Positions 44,402-56,533 of a DNA stretch of 64,000 bases are shown here, one piece after another. The stretch comes from Stutzerimonas kunmingensis. GTDB lineage: Bacteria > Pseudomonadota > Gammaproteobacteria > Pseudomonadales > Pseudomonadaceae. The notes beneath the pieces were generated by a model that worked only from the letters and a program-made list of their open reading frames with translations, ran no database searches and was not told where the DNA came from. The stretch is taken from assembly GCF_014764705.1 (NCBI RefSeq), contig NZ_JACXXG010000025.1, forward strand, positions 1 through 64,000. The letters run 5' to 3'. How positions within the stretch are numbered: the stretch's first letter is position 1; each line of letters begins with the position of its first letter. The position numbers were made by a program, and so were the translations under genes.

Positions 44402-45766
44402 ATGAAACTACGCAGGTCCAGAGAGCTAGCGAAAGTACATCTCTGCTGTTTGTTTGGCGCCATGGCGTGCTCAGCGTACGCCAGTGAGCCTGCGGAGTTT
44501 CCAGACGCACAAACCAGTGATCCAGCGACAATGGGATGGATGGTTGGCTCGCCGCCACCGGCTGATCGAATCCTGCGCTTCGAGGATGGCAGTTATTTTC
44601 GCTTCCCGCAGATGCGCTGGAGCGTCGTCAACTTTCGACAGCTGATGCCTACCGTCAATGTCTCACGCGGCCTAGGTGAGTCTTCACTACTCGAGCACCA
44701 GCCAAGCAACGAGATCGATGCGCTGACATTCGTCCCTCTTGGTGGGGGCGAGCCAATGACCTGGCAGCAATCGCTGCAAGCCAATTACACCGACGGCATC
44801 ATCATCCTTCACCGAGGGAAACTGGTGTACGAGCGCTATTTCGGCGTATTGAAGCCGGAAGGACAGCATGCTGCCATGTCGATTACGAAAACCTTCACCG
44901 GTACATTGGCGGCGCTTCTTGTGGCCGAAGAAAAGCTGGATCCCGAACGTCTGGTCGCTGATTACGTTCCCGAGCTGGCAGCGTCGGGTTTTGGCGATGC
45001 CAGCGTACGTCAGCTGATGGATATGACCACCGGCATTCACTTCAGCGAGGATTATGCGGACCCCAAGGCCGAAGTATGGGCGCACGCCGCCGCCGGCAAT
45101 CCGCTGCCGAAACCCGCTGATTACCAGGGGCCACGGACCTATTACGAGTTTCTGCAAACGGTCAAACCGCAAGGTCGCCATGGCGAGGCCTTCAATTACC
45201 GCACCGCAAATTCCGACGCTCTCGGCTGGGTAATTGCGCGAGTGAGCGGCCAGAACGTCGCACAGCTGTTGTCGGAGCGCATCTGGAGTCGATTGGGCGC
45301 GGAACAGGATGCCTACATGTCGGTAGACTCCATCGGTACGCCGTTTGCCGGTGGCGGCCTGAATGCCAGCCTGCGCGACCTTGTGCGCTTTGGCGAAATG
45401 ATGCGTAACGAAGGTCGATACAACGGCACTCAGATCCTGCCACCGGAAGTCGTGGCAGATATCCGTGGTGGAGCAAATCGAGACGACTTTGCGAAAGCCG
45501 GTTATCGACTGCTACCCGGCTGGAGCTACCGCAACATGTGGTGGGTCAGCCATAACGAGCATGGCGCTTTCATGGCCCGCGGGGTCCACGGACAAGCGCT
45601 TTATGTAGATCCGCTGGCGGAGATGGTGATCGCACGGTTCGCCAGCCATCCAGTGGCGAGCAACGCGGCAAATGACCCTACTTCCTTGCCCGCCTATGAA
45701 GCGGTCGCCAGGCATCTGCTGAACGCCGCCGATAGCGTGCGGAAGGTGCGAACACCCCTGGATTGA
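44402..45766 (+). CDS. NylB-like serine hydrolase (beta-lactamase fold)
   Basis: This 454-residue protein has a signal peptide (residues about 1-28, AMACSAYA before SEPAEF). The class C beta-lactamase/esterase motif SxxK is S160-I-T-K163, with Tyr266 in NYRTANSD as likely general base and a C-terminal HGQALYVDP element. The family includes 6-aminohexanoate-dimer hydrolase NylB and various esterases; antibiotic hydrolysis is not implied. Base composition is lower in GC than the flanking ABC operon. The 270-bp gap upstream holds no gene that I recognise. Confidence 0.85.
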   Translation: MKLRRSRELAKVHLCCLFGAMACSAYASEPAEFPDAQTSDPATMGWMVGSPPPADRILRFEDGSYFRFPQMRWSVVNFRQLMPTVNVSRGLGESSLLEHQPSNEIDALTFVPLGGGEPMTWQQSLQANYTDGIIILHRGKLVYERYFGVLKPEGQHAAMSITKTFTGTLAALLVAEEKLDPERLVADYVPELAASGFGDASVRQLMDMTTGIHFSEDYADPKAEVWAHAAAGNPLPKPADYQGPRTYYEFLQTVKPQGRHGEAFNYRTANSDALGWVIARVSGQNVAQLLSERIWSRLGAEQDAYMSVDSIGTPFAGGGLNASLRDLVRFGEMMRNEGRYNGTQILPPEVVADIRGGANRDDFAKAGYRLLPGWSYRNMWWVSHNEHGAFMARGVHGQALYVDPLAEMVIARFASHPVASNAANDPTSLPAYEAVARHLLNAADSVRKVRTPLD

Positions 45767-45776
45767 ACGGCCTGTG

Positions 45777-46346
45777 ATGACAGTTCTGAGCGACCTCCAG
45801 ACAAAGCGCCTGCTTCTGCGGCAATGGACGCCAGCCGATCGTGCACCGTTCGCCAGAATGAATGCGGACCCCAGGGTCATGCAGCACTTCCCTGCCCTGC
45901 TCAGCCGTGTAGATAGCGACGCGATGGCTGACCGCTGTCAGGCACTGATCGAAGAGCGCGGCTGGGGATTCTGGGCCGTCGAGCTGAAAGCCAGCGGCGC
46001 ATTCATCGGCTTCGTCGGTCTGCATACGCCGTCGGCAACCTTGCCGTTCTCGCCGTGTGTGGAAATAGGTTGGCGCCTGGCGGCTGATTACTGGGGCCAG
46101 GGATTGGCCAGCGAGGCGGCGTGGGCCGCGCTAAAGACAGGGTTCGGCACGCTCGATCTTTCCGAAATCCTGTCCTTCACCGCTATCGAGAACCGGCGCT
46201 CACGTGCGCTGATGGAGCGCCTTGGCATGCGTGAAACGGAGGAGTTCGAGCATCCAGGAGTTCCCGTCGGCCATCCGCTTCGCCGGCACTGCCTGTATCG
46301 ACTGGATCGCGAACGCTTTGCGGCGCAGTTGGCTGCAGCTGAATGA
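45777..46346 (+). CDS. RimJ/RimL-type GNAT N-acetyltransferase
   Basis: From ATG 45777 (a GTG at 45774 is in frame) the protein has 189 residues: LQTKRLLLRQWTPADRAPFA at the N-terminus, WRLAADYWGQGLASEA (acetyl-CoA pyrophosphate loop Q-G-x-x-S/A) and ENRRSRALMERLGM near the C-terminus. This is the RimJ/RimL subfamily; substrate may be a protein N-terminus, amine or antibiotic. Cytoplasmic. It follows the serine hydrolase by 10 bases. Confidence 0.9.
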   Translation: MTVLSDLQTKRLLLRQWTPADRAPFARMNADPRVMQHFPALLSRVDSDAMADRCQALIEERGWGFWAVELKASGAFIGFVGLHTPSATLPFSPCVEIGWRLAADYWGQGLASEAAWAALKTGFGTLDLSEILSFTAIENRRSRALMERLGMRETEEFEHPGVPVGHPLRRHCLYRLDRERFAAQLAAAE

Positions 46347-46441
46347 CCGTTCATTCACGATTGGCTGGACTTCGCTGGAAACCCTGTTAGAACGGCACGC
46401 GCATAGCCGGACCCTCATCCCCACCCTACGGATATTCTTCA

Positions 46442-47224
46442 ATGCCTCAGCTGTTCCTCGCGCTTCTGTTCCTCGGCTTTTCCGGCTTCGCTCATGCGGA
46501 AGATGCCGATATCGCCCGGCTGTTCGACGAGGCTGGCGTGGACGGAACACTGGTGATCGAATCGGCTGAAACCGGCCAGCGCTACGTTCACAACGAAGCC
46601 CGCGCGAAGCAGCCGTTCACCGCCGCCTCCACATTCAAGGTCCTGAATACGCTGATCGCGCTGGAGGAAGGCGCCATCGCCGGCGCCGACGAGATCATCC
46701 CGTGGGACAACACCCGTTACGAGATCGAGGACTGGAACCGGGACCAGACGCTGAAGAGCGCCTTCCAGGTCAGTTGCGTCTGGTGCTATCAGTGGCTGGC
46801 GCGGCGGGTGGGTGCTGCAGACTATCCGCCACACATCCGCCAGGCGCATTACGGTCAGCTGAGCGAGCCCTTCAACGGTACCGAGTTCTGGCTGGATGGC
46901 TCGCTGACCATCAGCGCCGAGCAACAGATCGAGCTGCTCAAACGCGTGACCGCGCGCAGCCTGCCGTACCGCACCAGCAGTTACGACACCCTGAAGACAG
47001 TGATGCTCACCGAAGCCGCCAAGGACTATCGTCTTTACGCCAAGACCGGCTGGGCCGCCCGCAGCACGCCCGGCACCGGCTGGTACATCGGCTACGTGGA
47101 GACTGGTGAGAATACCTGGCTGTTCGCCTTGAACCTGGACACCCGAACCGTCAGGGACCTGCCGTTGCGTCAGCAGATCGCCCTGAACGCATTGCGAGCC
47201 AAAGGCATTCTGCCGGCGGACTGA
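46442..47224 (+). CDS. Class D (OXA-type) beta-lactamase
   Basis: The 260-residue protein has a signal peptide ([16 protein letters not shown]). The class D motifs are S63-T-F-K66 (ASTFKVLNT), S-C-V in VSCVWCY, Y137-G-Q in place of the usual YGN, and K-T-G in [17 protein letters not shown] matches the family WLxxxLxIS region. It hydrolyses beta-lactams by a carbamylated lysine (K66). P. stutzeri-group genomes often carry a chromosomal OXA-like gene, so it is probably intrinsic, not integron-borne; no integron features are seen. Confidence 0.92.
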   Translation: MPQLFLALLFLGFSGFAHAEDADIARLFDEAGVDGTLVIESAETGQRYVHNEARAKQPFTAASTFKVLNTLIALEEGAIAGADEIIPWDNTRYEIEDWNRDQTLKSAFQVSCVWCYQWLARRVGAADYPPHIRQAHYGQLSEPFNGTEFWLDGSLTISAEQQIELLKRVTARSLPYRTSSYDTLKTVMLTEAAKDYRLYAKTGWAARSTPGTGWYIGYVETGENTWLFALNLDTRTVRDLPLRQQIALNALRAKGILPAD

Positions 47225-47293
47225 AGCAACTCAGCAGCAACCCGGACGGTGCGCCTAGGCGCCCATCCTGAACAACCTCCTGGGAAATCCGCC

Positions 47294-48004
47294 ATGCGCA
47301 ACGATGAAATCAAGGCCATCTTCGACCAGCAGGCAACCAGCTACGACGAGCGCTGGGCGAGAACCGCGCCGATTCGCGACGGCCTGCATTTCCTTCTGGA
47401 AGCCGTGTTTGCCGAGCTTCCAGCCGACGCCCGGATTCTGTGCGTCGGTGCCGGCACCGGCGAGGAAATCGCATACCTGGCGAGGCGCTTCCCGCGCTGG
47501 AGCTTCACCGCCGTCGAGCCCTCCGGTGCAATGCTCGAGGTGTGCCGCAACAAGGCGATCGAGGGCGGCTACGCCGAGCGCTGCCAGTTTCATGAGGGCT
47601 ATCTGCAATCGCTGCCCGAGCAGGACGCCTTCGATGCCGCGACGTGCTTTCTCGTGTCGCAATTCATTCTGGAGCCAGGGGCCCGTGCGGAGTTTTTCCG
47701 TGCCATCGCTAGCCGGCTTCGCCCGGGCGCACGCCTGGCCAGCTCCGACCTGGCATCGGATACCGCCTCAGCCGAATACACGGCCCTGCTCGAAACCTGG
47801 ATGAACATGATGACCGCGGCTGGCATCCCGGCCGCCGGTGTGGAGCAGATGCGCGCAGCCTACTCCCGCGATGTGGCGGTGCTGCCTCGCGAGCGGGTCG
47901 CAGCCATCATCGAATCCGGCGGCTTCACCGACCCCGTCCTGTTCTACCAGGCCGGGCTGATTCACGCCTGGTACTCGACGCGGTCAACGGTCGAAGCACA
48001 ATAA
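47294..48004 (+). CDS. Class I SAM-dependent methyltransferase
   Basis: From ATG 47294 the protein has 236 residues. N-terminal IFDQQATSYDERWARTAP is followed by SAM motif I (LCVGAGTGEEIAYLARRFP), motif II (FTAVEPSGAMLEVC) and a post-motif DLASDTASAE. The fold resembles small-molecule or quinone-type methyltransferases (Methyltransf_11/25). Substrate cannot be assigned. An alternative upstream start at 47249 lacks good context. It is located after the beta-lactamase gene on the same strand. Confidence 0.88.
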   Translation: MRNDEIKAIFDQQATSYDERWARTAPIRDGLHFLLEAVFAELPADARILCVGAGTGEEIAYLARRFPRWSFTAVEPSGAMLEVCRNKAIEGGYAERCQFHEGYLQSLPEQDAFDAATCFLVSQFILEPGARAEFFRAIASRLRPGARLASSDLASDTASAEYTALLETWMNMMTAAGIPAAGVEQMRAAYSRDVAVLPRERVAAIIESGGFTDPVLFYQAGLIHAWYSTRSTVEAQ

Positions 48005-48040
48005 CGCCGCGGCATGGCGGCTGCATCCGACCGGCCGAGC

Positions 48041-48415
48041 ATGAAGCAACCCGTGTTGCGCTCGTTCCTTATCGCCGCGTTGGCCGGTGCCGCGATCTGG
48101 GGCCTGTCGCCTTCGATGACCGGCCATGTCGAGCCCTGGGATGCAGGTGGCCTGTATTACACCGCAGCGCTGGCCTTGGGTGGCTGCTTGTGTGGCTCTA
48201 TCGCGCCGAAACCCTTGTGGCCGCTCTACGTTGGCTGTGTGGCCGGGCAAACTCTGTATCTGCTCGGATGGTTACCGACCGGGCCATTGCTCCCCGTCGG
48301 GCTGGTGTTCGTGCTGCTGTGCTCCCTGGTCTTTCTCGTCGGTGCCTATGTCGGCTCCCGAGCCCGAACCAGATGGCAGGCTCGAAAGCAGCAGCCGCCC
48401 CGTGGCGGCGCCTGA
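48041..48415 (+). CDS. Small integral membrane protein of unknown function
   Basis: The frame begins at ATG 48041 (MKQPVLRSFLIAALAGAAIW; an in-frame ATG at 48014 would add nine residues) and gives 124 residues with about four hydrophobic helices, including ALALGGCLCGSIAP, TLYLLGWLPTGPLLPVGLVF and LLCSLVFLVGAYVG. The C-terminus is basic (RARTRWQARKQQ). No family recognised. It ends in a hairpin that contains its stop codon. Confidence 0.7.
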   Translation: MKQPVLRSFLIAALAGAAIWGLSPSMTGHVEPWDAGGLYYTAALALGGCLCGSIAPKPLWPLYVGCVAGQTLYLLGWLPTGPLLPVGLVFVLLCSLVFLVGAYVGSRARTRWQARKQQPPRGGA

Positions 48416-48425
48416 TGGCGCCGCC
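48404..48425. other. GC-rich hairpin between membrane-protein gene and katG
   Basis: GGCGGCGCC (48404-48412) and GGCGCCGCC (48417-48425) form a perfect 9-bp stem with loop TGAT that contains the TGA stop of the upstream gene. There is no T-run, so it is a candidate for Rho-independent arrest in both directions only by stem strength. Confidence 0.5.
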
Positions 48426-48432
48426 GCGAGCT

Positions 48433-50848
<2,416 letters not shown>

Positions 50849-50885
50849 ATGGAATTTCCCTATCGGCACGATAGGCGCAGCCTCA
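50849..50885 (-). promoter_or_regulatory. Candidate OxyR binding site upstream of katG
   Basis: The pattern ATGG-N7-CTAT-N7-ATAG-N7-CTCA (50849-50885) matches the OxyR consensus ATAG-N7-CTAT-N7-ATAG-N7-CTAT at 13 of 16 specific positions with exact spacing. It lies 185 bases before the katG ATG. OxyR is the usual activator of katG-type genes. Confidence 0.6.
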
Positions 50886-51078
50886 AACAGCGCATCCTAT
50901 CGCCCCATTTACGCCTCACACTCCAGTGTCCGCGTTAGGTCTGCGCAGAGAATCCGGGCGTCGAGTAGCCCTGCCAATCGCTGGCGGTTCGCCGGCAGAG
51001 AGTTTTGCCCCCCCTCCCCGCTTGCGGCACACTTGCCGCCTTCGAGGGCATTGCCCCTTCCATAGCCGAATCTGCCGT

Positions 51079-53577
51079 ATGACTCGCTCCCCCCTTCGCC
51101 GTCTGATCTTCTCCGTATTGCGCCGCGTGCTGTACTTCTGGGTGCGCTCGGAGACCATCAACCAGTCTGCCTTCACCCTCAAGCTGGACCGCAGCAAGCC
51201 GGTGTTCTACGTGCTGCAGCAACCCTCGCTGAGCGATCTCGCGGTGCTGGACGTCGAGTGCAGCAAGGCCGGGTTACCACGCCCGGTGGCCGATGTGGCG
51301 GTGGGCGACCACGTCGAGCCGGCCGCGTTCTTCTTTCTCAATCCGGCAACGAGCTGGTTTGGCCGACGCACGCGTCTGGTGGCGCCGCCAACGCTGGTCC
51401 GGCTGGTCGGCGCACTGGAGCACAACGCGGTGGAAAACGCGCAGATCATTCCGGTCAGCGTGTTCTGGGGGCAGTCGCCGAATCGCGAGACCAGCGCCTG
51501 GAAGCTGCTGTTCGCCGACAGCTGGGCGGTCACCGGGCGCCTGCGCAAACTGCTCAGCATCCTGGTGCTAGGACGCAAGACCCGCGTGCAGTTCTCCGCA
51601 CCAATCCAGCTCAACGAGCTGATCGCGCTGAACAAGGGCCACGAGCGCACCCTGCGCATGGTCCATCGCATGCTGCGCGTGCACTTCCGCAACCAGAAGA
51701 CCGCCGTGATCGGCCCCGACCTGTCGCACCGGCGCAATCTGGTCAAGGGCCTGGTGCATGCACCGCAGGTACGGCAGGCGATTCGCGACGCGGCCGAGCG
51801 CGAGAACATTTCCATCGAGCGGGCCGAAGCCAGGGCGCTGCGCTACGGCAACGAGGTGGCCTCGGACTACGCCTACACCGCCGTGCGCTTCCTCGAAGTG
51901 GTGCTGTCCTGGTTCTGGAACAAGATCTACGACGGCATCCGCGTCAACCATATCGAGCCGCTACAGGAAGCCGTGCGCGGCTACGAGGTGATCTACGTCC
52001 CCTGCCATCGCAGCCATATCGACTACCTGCTGCTGTCCTACCTGCTGTTCCGCAACGGCCTGACGCCGCCGCACATCGCCGCCGGCATCAACCTCAACAT
52101 GCCAGTGATTGGTAGCCTGCTGCGCCGCGGTGGCGCCTTCTTCATGCGCCGCTCGTTCAAGGGCAACCCGCTGTACACCTCGGTGTTCAACGAATACCTG
52201 CACAACCTGTTCACCCGCGGCTTCCCCGTCGAGTATTTCGTCGAGGGCGGCCGTTCGCGCACCGGCCGCATGCTGCAACCCAAGACCGGCATGCTGGCCC
52301 TGACCCTGCGCAGCTACGTGCGCTCGTCACGCCTGCCGATCCTGTTCGTGCCGGTCTACATCGGCTACGAGCGCGTGCTGGAAGGCCGCACCTACCTGGG
52401 TGAACTGCGCGGCGCGGCGAAGAAGAAGGAATCGATCTTCGACATCTTCAAGGTCATCGGTGCGCTCAAGCAGCGCTTCGGCCAGGTCTGGGTCAACTTC
52501 GGCGAACCGCTCAAGCTCAACGAATTCCTCGACCAGGAGCAGCCTGGCTGGCGCCAGCAGACCTACGCGCCGGACTACCGTCCCGAATGGCTGAACGGCG
52601 CCACCAATCGCCTGGCCGAGCGCATCGCCCAGCGCCTGAACGAGGCGGCGGCGGTCAATCCGGTCAACCTGGTGGCGCTGGCGATGCTCTCCACCAGCCG
52701 CCAGGCCCTGGACCAGCAATCCCTGGCGCGGATTCTCGATCTCTATCAGGCGCTGTTACGTGCGGTGCCCTACTCGCCGCACACCACGCTGCCGGAAGGC
52801 GACGGCAACGCGCTGATCGCGTACGTGAAGAGCCTCGACCTGCTCGCCGAACAGAAGGACGCGCTGGGCAACATCCTCTATCTGGACGAGCAGAACGCCG
52901 TCCTGATGACCTACTACCGCAACAACGTGATGCACATCTTCGCGCTGCCGGCACTGCTGGCGAGCTTCTTCCAGAGCAGTTCGCGCATCAGCCGCGAGCA
53001 GATCCAGCGCTTCACCGAGGCGCTGTACCCGTACCTGCGTGCCGAGCTGTTCATGCGCTGGGAAGTCGAGGAGCTGGAAGCCGTGGTCGACCAGTGGCTG
53101 GCGGCCTTCGTCGAGCGCGGCCTGCTCAAGGTGGACGGCAACCACTACGTGCGCCCGGCCCCGAGCTCGCGGCAGTTCGTCCTGCTCACCCTTCTCGCTC
53201 GCGTCGTGGTGCAAACCCTGCAGCGCTTCTACATGGCCACCTCGCTGCTGCTCAACAGTGGCCAGCACAGCCTGAGCGCCGAGGAGCTGGAAAACCTCTG
53301 CACGGTCATGGCCCAGCGCCTGTCGATCCTGCATGGGCTCAACGCGCCGGAGTTCTTCGACAAGGCGCTGTTCCGCCATTTCATCCAGAGCATGCAGGAA
53401 CAGGGCGTGGTCAGCCCGGACGAAAACGGCCGGCTGGGCTATCACGAGAAGCTCGCGGAACTGGCCGAGGGCGCAGCCAAGCGCGTGCTACCGGCGGAGA
53501 TTCGCCTGTCGATCCGTCAGGTGGCGCTGGAGCGTCATCATGACGATTCCGATTCGACGCCTCCCGAGGCTGCCTGA
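51079..53577 (+). CDS. plsB: Glycerol-3-phosphate 1-O-acyltransferase PlsB
   Basis: From ATG 51079 ([20 protein letters not shown]) the protein has 832 residues. It catalyses acylation of glycerol-3-phosphate, the first committed step of phospholipid synthesis. The catalytic HxxxxD motif is H310-RSHI-D315 in [10 protein letters not shown], with [20 protein letters not shown] and [15 protein letters not shown] as further acyltransferase motifs. Two hydrophobic stretches may anchor it to the membrane. Complete, of normal length. The plus-strand start context is weak. Confidence 0.95.
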   Translation: MTRSPLRRLIFSVLRRVLYFWVRSETINQSAFTLKLDRSKPVFYVLQQPSLSDLAVLDVECSKAGLPRPVADVAVGDHVEPAAFFFLNPATSWFGRRTRLVAPPTLVRLVGALEHNAVENAQIIPVSVFWGQSPNRETSAWKLLFADSWAVTGRLRKLLSILVLGRKTRVQFSAPIQLNELIALNKGHERTLRMVHRMLRVHFRNQKTAVIGPDLSHRRNLVKGLVHAPQVRQAIRDAAERENISIERAEARALRYGNEVASDYAYTAVRFLEVVLSWFWNKIYDGIRVNHIEPLQEAVRGYEVIYVPCHRSHIDYLLLSYLLFRNGLTPPHIAAGINLNMPVIGSLLRRGGAFFMRRSFKGNPLYTSVFNEYLHNLFTRGFPVEYFVEGGRSRTGRMLQPKTGMLALTLRSYVRSSRLPILFVPVYIGYERVLEGRTYLGELRGAAKKKESIFDIFKVIGALKQRFGQVWVNFGEPLKLNEFLDQEQPGWRQQTYAPDYRPEWLNGATNRLAERIAQRLNEAAAVNPVNLVALAMLSTSRQALDQQSLARILDLYQALLRAVPYSPHTTLPEGDGNALIAYVKSLDLLAEQKDALGNILYLDEQNAVLMTYYRNNVMHIFALPALLASFFQSSSRISREQIQRFTEALYPYLRAELFMRWEVEELEAVVDQWLAAFVERGLLKVDGNHYVRPAPSSRQFVLLTLLARVVVQTLQRFYMATSLLLNSGQHSLSAEELENLCTVMAQRLSILHGLNAPEFFDKALFRHFIQSMQEQGVVSPDENGRLGYHEKLAELAEGAAKRVLPAEIRLSIRQVALERHHDDSDSTPPEAA

Positions 53578-53582
53578 CACAG

Positions 53583-54011
53583 TCAGTCCCGCTGCCAGGC
53601 CATCGCCAGTTCAGGATGGCCAGTGTGCGGGTCCAGCTGTTCGCTGATCACGGCAAAGCCATGTCGGCGATAGAAGGCGACGCTGGCGGCATTGGCGCTG
53701 TAGACCGTCAGCTCGAGCCGCTCACGCACGGTCTTGGCCTGCTCGATCAGTGCCGAGCCGATACCGCCGCCCTGAGCGCTCGGCGCCACGAAGATCGCCG
53801 CCAGCACGTCCCCGACCAGCGCGACGAATCCCAGCACCTCGCCTTCACGCTCATCGACCCAGATCTGCGCCGCCGGCAGATAGATATCGCGCATGTCATC
53901 CAGCTTCGACGCCCAGAACGCCGGGGCAATGAAGTCATGGGCGCGGATCGATGCAGCCAGCCAGATCGCCAGCACCGGCTCCAGGTCATCGGGGCGAAAG
54001 GGACGGATCAT
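53583..54011 (-). CDS. GNAT N-acetyltransferase (YiaC-like)
   Basis: Starting at ATG 54009-54011 (MIRPFRPDDLEPVLAIWLAA), the protein has 142 residues, with the acetyl-CoA loop APSAQGGGIGSALIEQAK and ANAASVAFYRRHGF. FIAPAFWASKLDDMRDIYLP is typical of YiaC/YjgM-type transferases. Cytoplasmic. Substrate unknown; protein lysine acetylation is reported for YiaC. Convergent with plsB, five bases between stops. Confidence 0.9.
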   Translation of the reverse strand: MIRPFRPDDLEPVLAIWLAASIRAHDFIAPAFWASKLDDMRDIYLPAAQIWVDEREGEVLGFVALVGDVLAAIFVAPSAQGGGIGSALIEQAKTVRERLELTVYSANAASVAFYRRHGFAVISEQLDPHTGHPELAMAWQRD

Positions 54012-54208
54012 GCGAGTCGGCTCCATAACGACGGGGGCCGCAACCTTAGCGCATCAGTAACAACGTGTCCCCCGCCTGCCTGACCCATACTGCTGGTAAA
54101 CGCCTGCGCCTTGCCCGGTATTGCTTTAGCATCGGCGCCAGGCCATACGGCAGTTAGCAGCCCGCCGCTTCTGCATCTGCACCATTCAATGAACATGAGG
54201 TTAACGCC

Positions 54209-54880
54209 ATGTTGCGCATCACCACTCTCGTTGCAGGCCTGGCGCTTTCCGCCAGCGCTTTCGCCCTTTCACTTTCCGACCTGACCCAGAGCGACGCCAG
54301 CGCCGGCCTCAAGGATGCCCTGAGCCAGGGCGCCAAGGTCGCCGTGCAGCAGCTCGGTCGCCCTGGCGGTTTCAGCAGCGATCCGGACGTGCGTATCGAG
54401 CTGCCGGGCAACATCGGCAAGGCCTCGCGGATGCTGAAGATGCTCGGCATGGGTGCGCAGGTCGAACAGCTGGAGAACAGCATGAACCTGGCCGCCGAGA
54501 AGGCCGTGCCGGAAGCCCAGCAACTGCTGCTGGATGCCGTGCGCAAGATGACCGTGCAGGACGCCAAGGCCATTCTCGCCGGTGGCGATGACTCGGCCAC
54601 CCAGTACCTCAACCAATCCAGCCGCGAGCAGATTCGCGCGAAATTCCTGCCCATCGTCAAACAGGCCACCGACCAGGTCGGCCTGGCACAGCAATACAAC
54701 GCCGTCGCCGCCAAGGTGCCGGCTGGCATGAACGGCAGTTACGCGAATATCGAAAGCTACGTCACCGAACAGGCGCTCGATGGCCTGTTCACCGTGATCG
54801 CCGAGCAGGAAGCGAGCATTCGCAAGAATCCCGCCGCCGCGGCCACCAGCCTGGCGAAAAAGGTGTTCGGACTGCTTTGA
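54209..54880 (+). CDS. DUF4197 domain-containing secreted protein
   Basis: The 223-residue protein has a signal peptide (MLRITTLVAGLALSASAFA, then LSLSDLTQ). The body is alpha-helical with DUF4197 hallmarks: LTQSDASAGLKDALSQGAKV, GGFSSDPDVRIELPGNI and AKAILAGGDDSATQYLNQ. Function unknown; periplasmic. GAGG lies about 8 bases before ATG 54209. Convergent with the RstB-like kinase gene, which ends 25 bases downstream. Confidence 0.9.
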   Translation: MLRITTLVAGLALSASAFALSLSDLTQSDASAGLKDALSQGAKVAVQQLGRPGGFSSDPDVRIELPGNIGKASRMLKMLGMGAQVEQLENSMNLAAEKAVPEAQQLLLDAVRKMTVQDAKAILAGGDDSATQYLNQSSREQIRAKFLPIVKQATDQVGLAQQYNAVAAKVPAGMNGSYANIESYVTEQALDGLFTVIAEQEASIRKNPAAAATSLAKKVFGLL

Positions 54881-54905
54881 GAGATTGGGTCGAGCTGCGC
54901 TGGCT

Positions 54906-56522
54906 TCAGCCAGCCGCTGCTCGGTCCGCCCTGCGCCGCGGCCAGACCAGGCTGAAACGCGCGCCGCCCAGGTCGCTGTGCCCCAGCTGCGAGCGGCCGC
55001 CGTGCCAGTAGATGATCCGCCGCACGATGGACAAGCCCAGCCCGTGCCCACCCGAGGCGCGGGTGCGGCTGTCATCCAGACGCAGGAACGGCGTGAAGAC
55101 CTTTTCCCAATCCACCTCCGGCACGCCGGGGCCGTCGTCGTCCACCTCCAGCCGCACCGTTTGCCCATCGATGGTGAAGCTGACCTGCACCCGACTCTCG
55201 GCATGGCGCATTGCATTGGTGATCAGGTTGCTCAGGGCGCGGCGCAGGTATTGCGGCTCCGCCTCGGCCCAGCAGCTGCCATCGGCTGCCGTTGCGCATT
55301 CGCCACGCCTGACGCTGACATCGGGACGTAACGGCGCCAGCTCACCGATCACCTGATCGACCAGCGCACCCAGGTCGACCTGCTGGAAATGCAGGGTCGG
55401 CGAGCCGCGCTCCAACCGCGAATACACCAGCATTTCGTCGACCAGCGCATCGAGGTCGTCGATGTCGCCGTCCATGCCTTCCAGGTACTTGCGCCGGGCC
55501 TCGTCGGTCTGCGCCTCGGCGCTCATTTCCAGGCCGAAACGCAGTCGCGCGACCGGCGTGCGCAGCTCATGGGCCACAGCGCTGACCATCTCCCGCTGCA
55601 CCGCCAGCAAACGCTGCAGATGCCTGGCCATACCGTTGAACGCCGCCGCCAGGCGCCCGACCGAATCGGTACCGACATCCGGCACGCGGGTTTCCAGATT
55701 GCCCGCGGCGATGCGGGTCGCCGCGCCTTCCAGCACGCTCAGGCGCTGCTCCAGCTGGCGCACCAGCAGGTACACCGTCAGACCGATCAACGACAGGCCG
55801 AGCAGGCCGATCAAGATCAGCAGCTGCGGCGGATAGGGATTCATCTGGTACAGCGGACCGAGCTGCATGATCCAGCCGGTGCCGGCGATGGCCGCGAACA
55901 CCCGCACGGCATCACCGCCGCGAGCGAGCGCCATCACCGTGTCGCCCTCGTCCAGCCGCCGACGCTGGTCGTCATCGAGGTTGGCGCTGTCGCGTGTCAG
56001 CAATTCCAGATCGAAGCCGAAACCACGCGCCTTTTTCAGCTCGGCCAAGCGCTGCGGCTGTTCGGCTTCGGGATAGCGGATCAGCTCGTCGATCAGCAGA
56101 TAGATGGTGGCGCGCGCCAGCTGTTCGCTGAGCTGCTCGACTTCGCCGGTAAGCACCAGCCGATCTCGCGCACTGACCAGGCTGAACACCGTGGTGCTCT
56201 GCGGTCGGATCTGCTCGACCAGCACCTGCCCACGCAGCAGGCGCGCCTCCAGGCGACTTTCCAGGCGAACGTCATCCAGTGTGCGCACCCGCAGCGGTAT
56301 GCCCAGCAGCCGCCCCCAGAGGTTCGCCGCCTGGCGCCGTTCGATCGGCGTCATGCTGCTCATGTTGTGCGCCATCAGGCGGAAGGTGCCACTGGCCAGG
56401 CGCTCGCGGTGATCGTCCGCGCGGTACTGGTTGAGCAGGTGCAGGCCGCCGGCACCGAGCAGCGCCACCAGCACCAGCACCCCCAGCATGCCGCCATAGA
56501 TGCGCAGGAAAATCGAGTTCAT
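54906..56522 (-). CDS. Two-component sensor histidine kinase (RstB-like)
   Basis: The 538-residue protein has TM1 (about 8-27), a long periplasmic loop, TM2 (LLILIGLLGLSLIGLTVYLL, about 230-250), HAMP, HisKA with AVAHELRTPVARLRFG (phospho-acceptor His) and HATPase (GLSIVRRIIYWHGG). The layout and partner are RstB-like. It is co-oriented with the response regulator (11 bases between the genes). Signal unknown. Confidence 0.88.
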   Translation of the reverse strand: MNSIFLRIYGGMLGVLVLVALLGAGGLHLLNQYRADDHRERLASGTFRLMAHNMSSMTPIERRQAANLWGRLLGIPLRVRTLDDVRLESRLEARLLRGQVLVEQIRPQSTTVFSLVSARDRLVLTGEVEQLSEQLARATIYLLIDELIRYPEAEQPQRLAELKKARGFGFDLELLTRDSANLDDDQRRRLDEGDTVMALARGGDAVRVFAAIAGTGWIMQLGPLYQMNPYPPQLLILIGLLGLSLIGLTVYLLVRQLEQRLSVLEGAATRIAAGNLETRVPDVGTDSVGRLAAAFNGMARHLQRLLAVQREMVSAVAHELRTPVARLRFGLEMSAEAQTDEARRKYLEGMDGDIDDLDALVDEMLVYSRLERGSPTLHFQQVDLGALVDQVIGELAPLRPDVSVRRGECATAADGSCWAEAEPQYLRRALSNLITNAMRHAESRVQVSFTIDGQTVRLEVDDDGPGVPEVDWEKVFTPFLRLDDSRTRASGGHGLGLSIVRRIIYWHGGRSQLGHSDLGGARFSLVWPRRRADRAAAG

Positions 56523-56533
56523 GGGCGGCGGCG

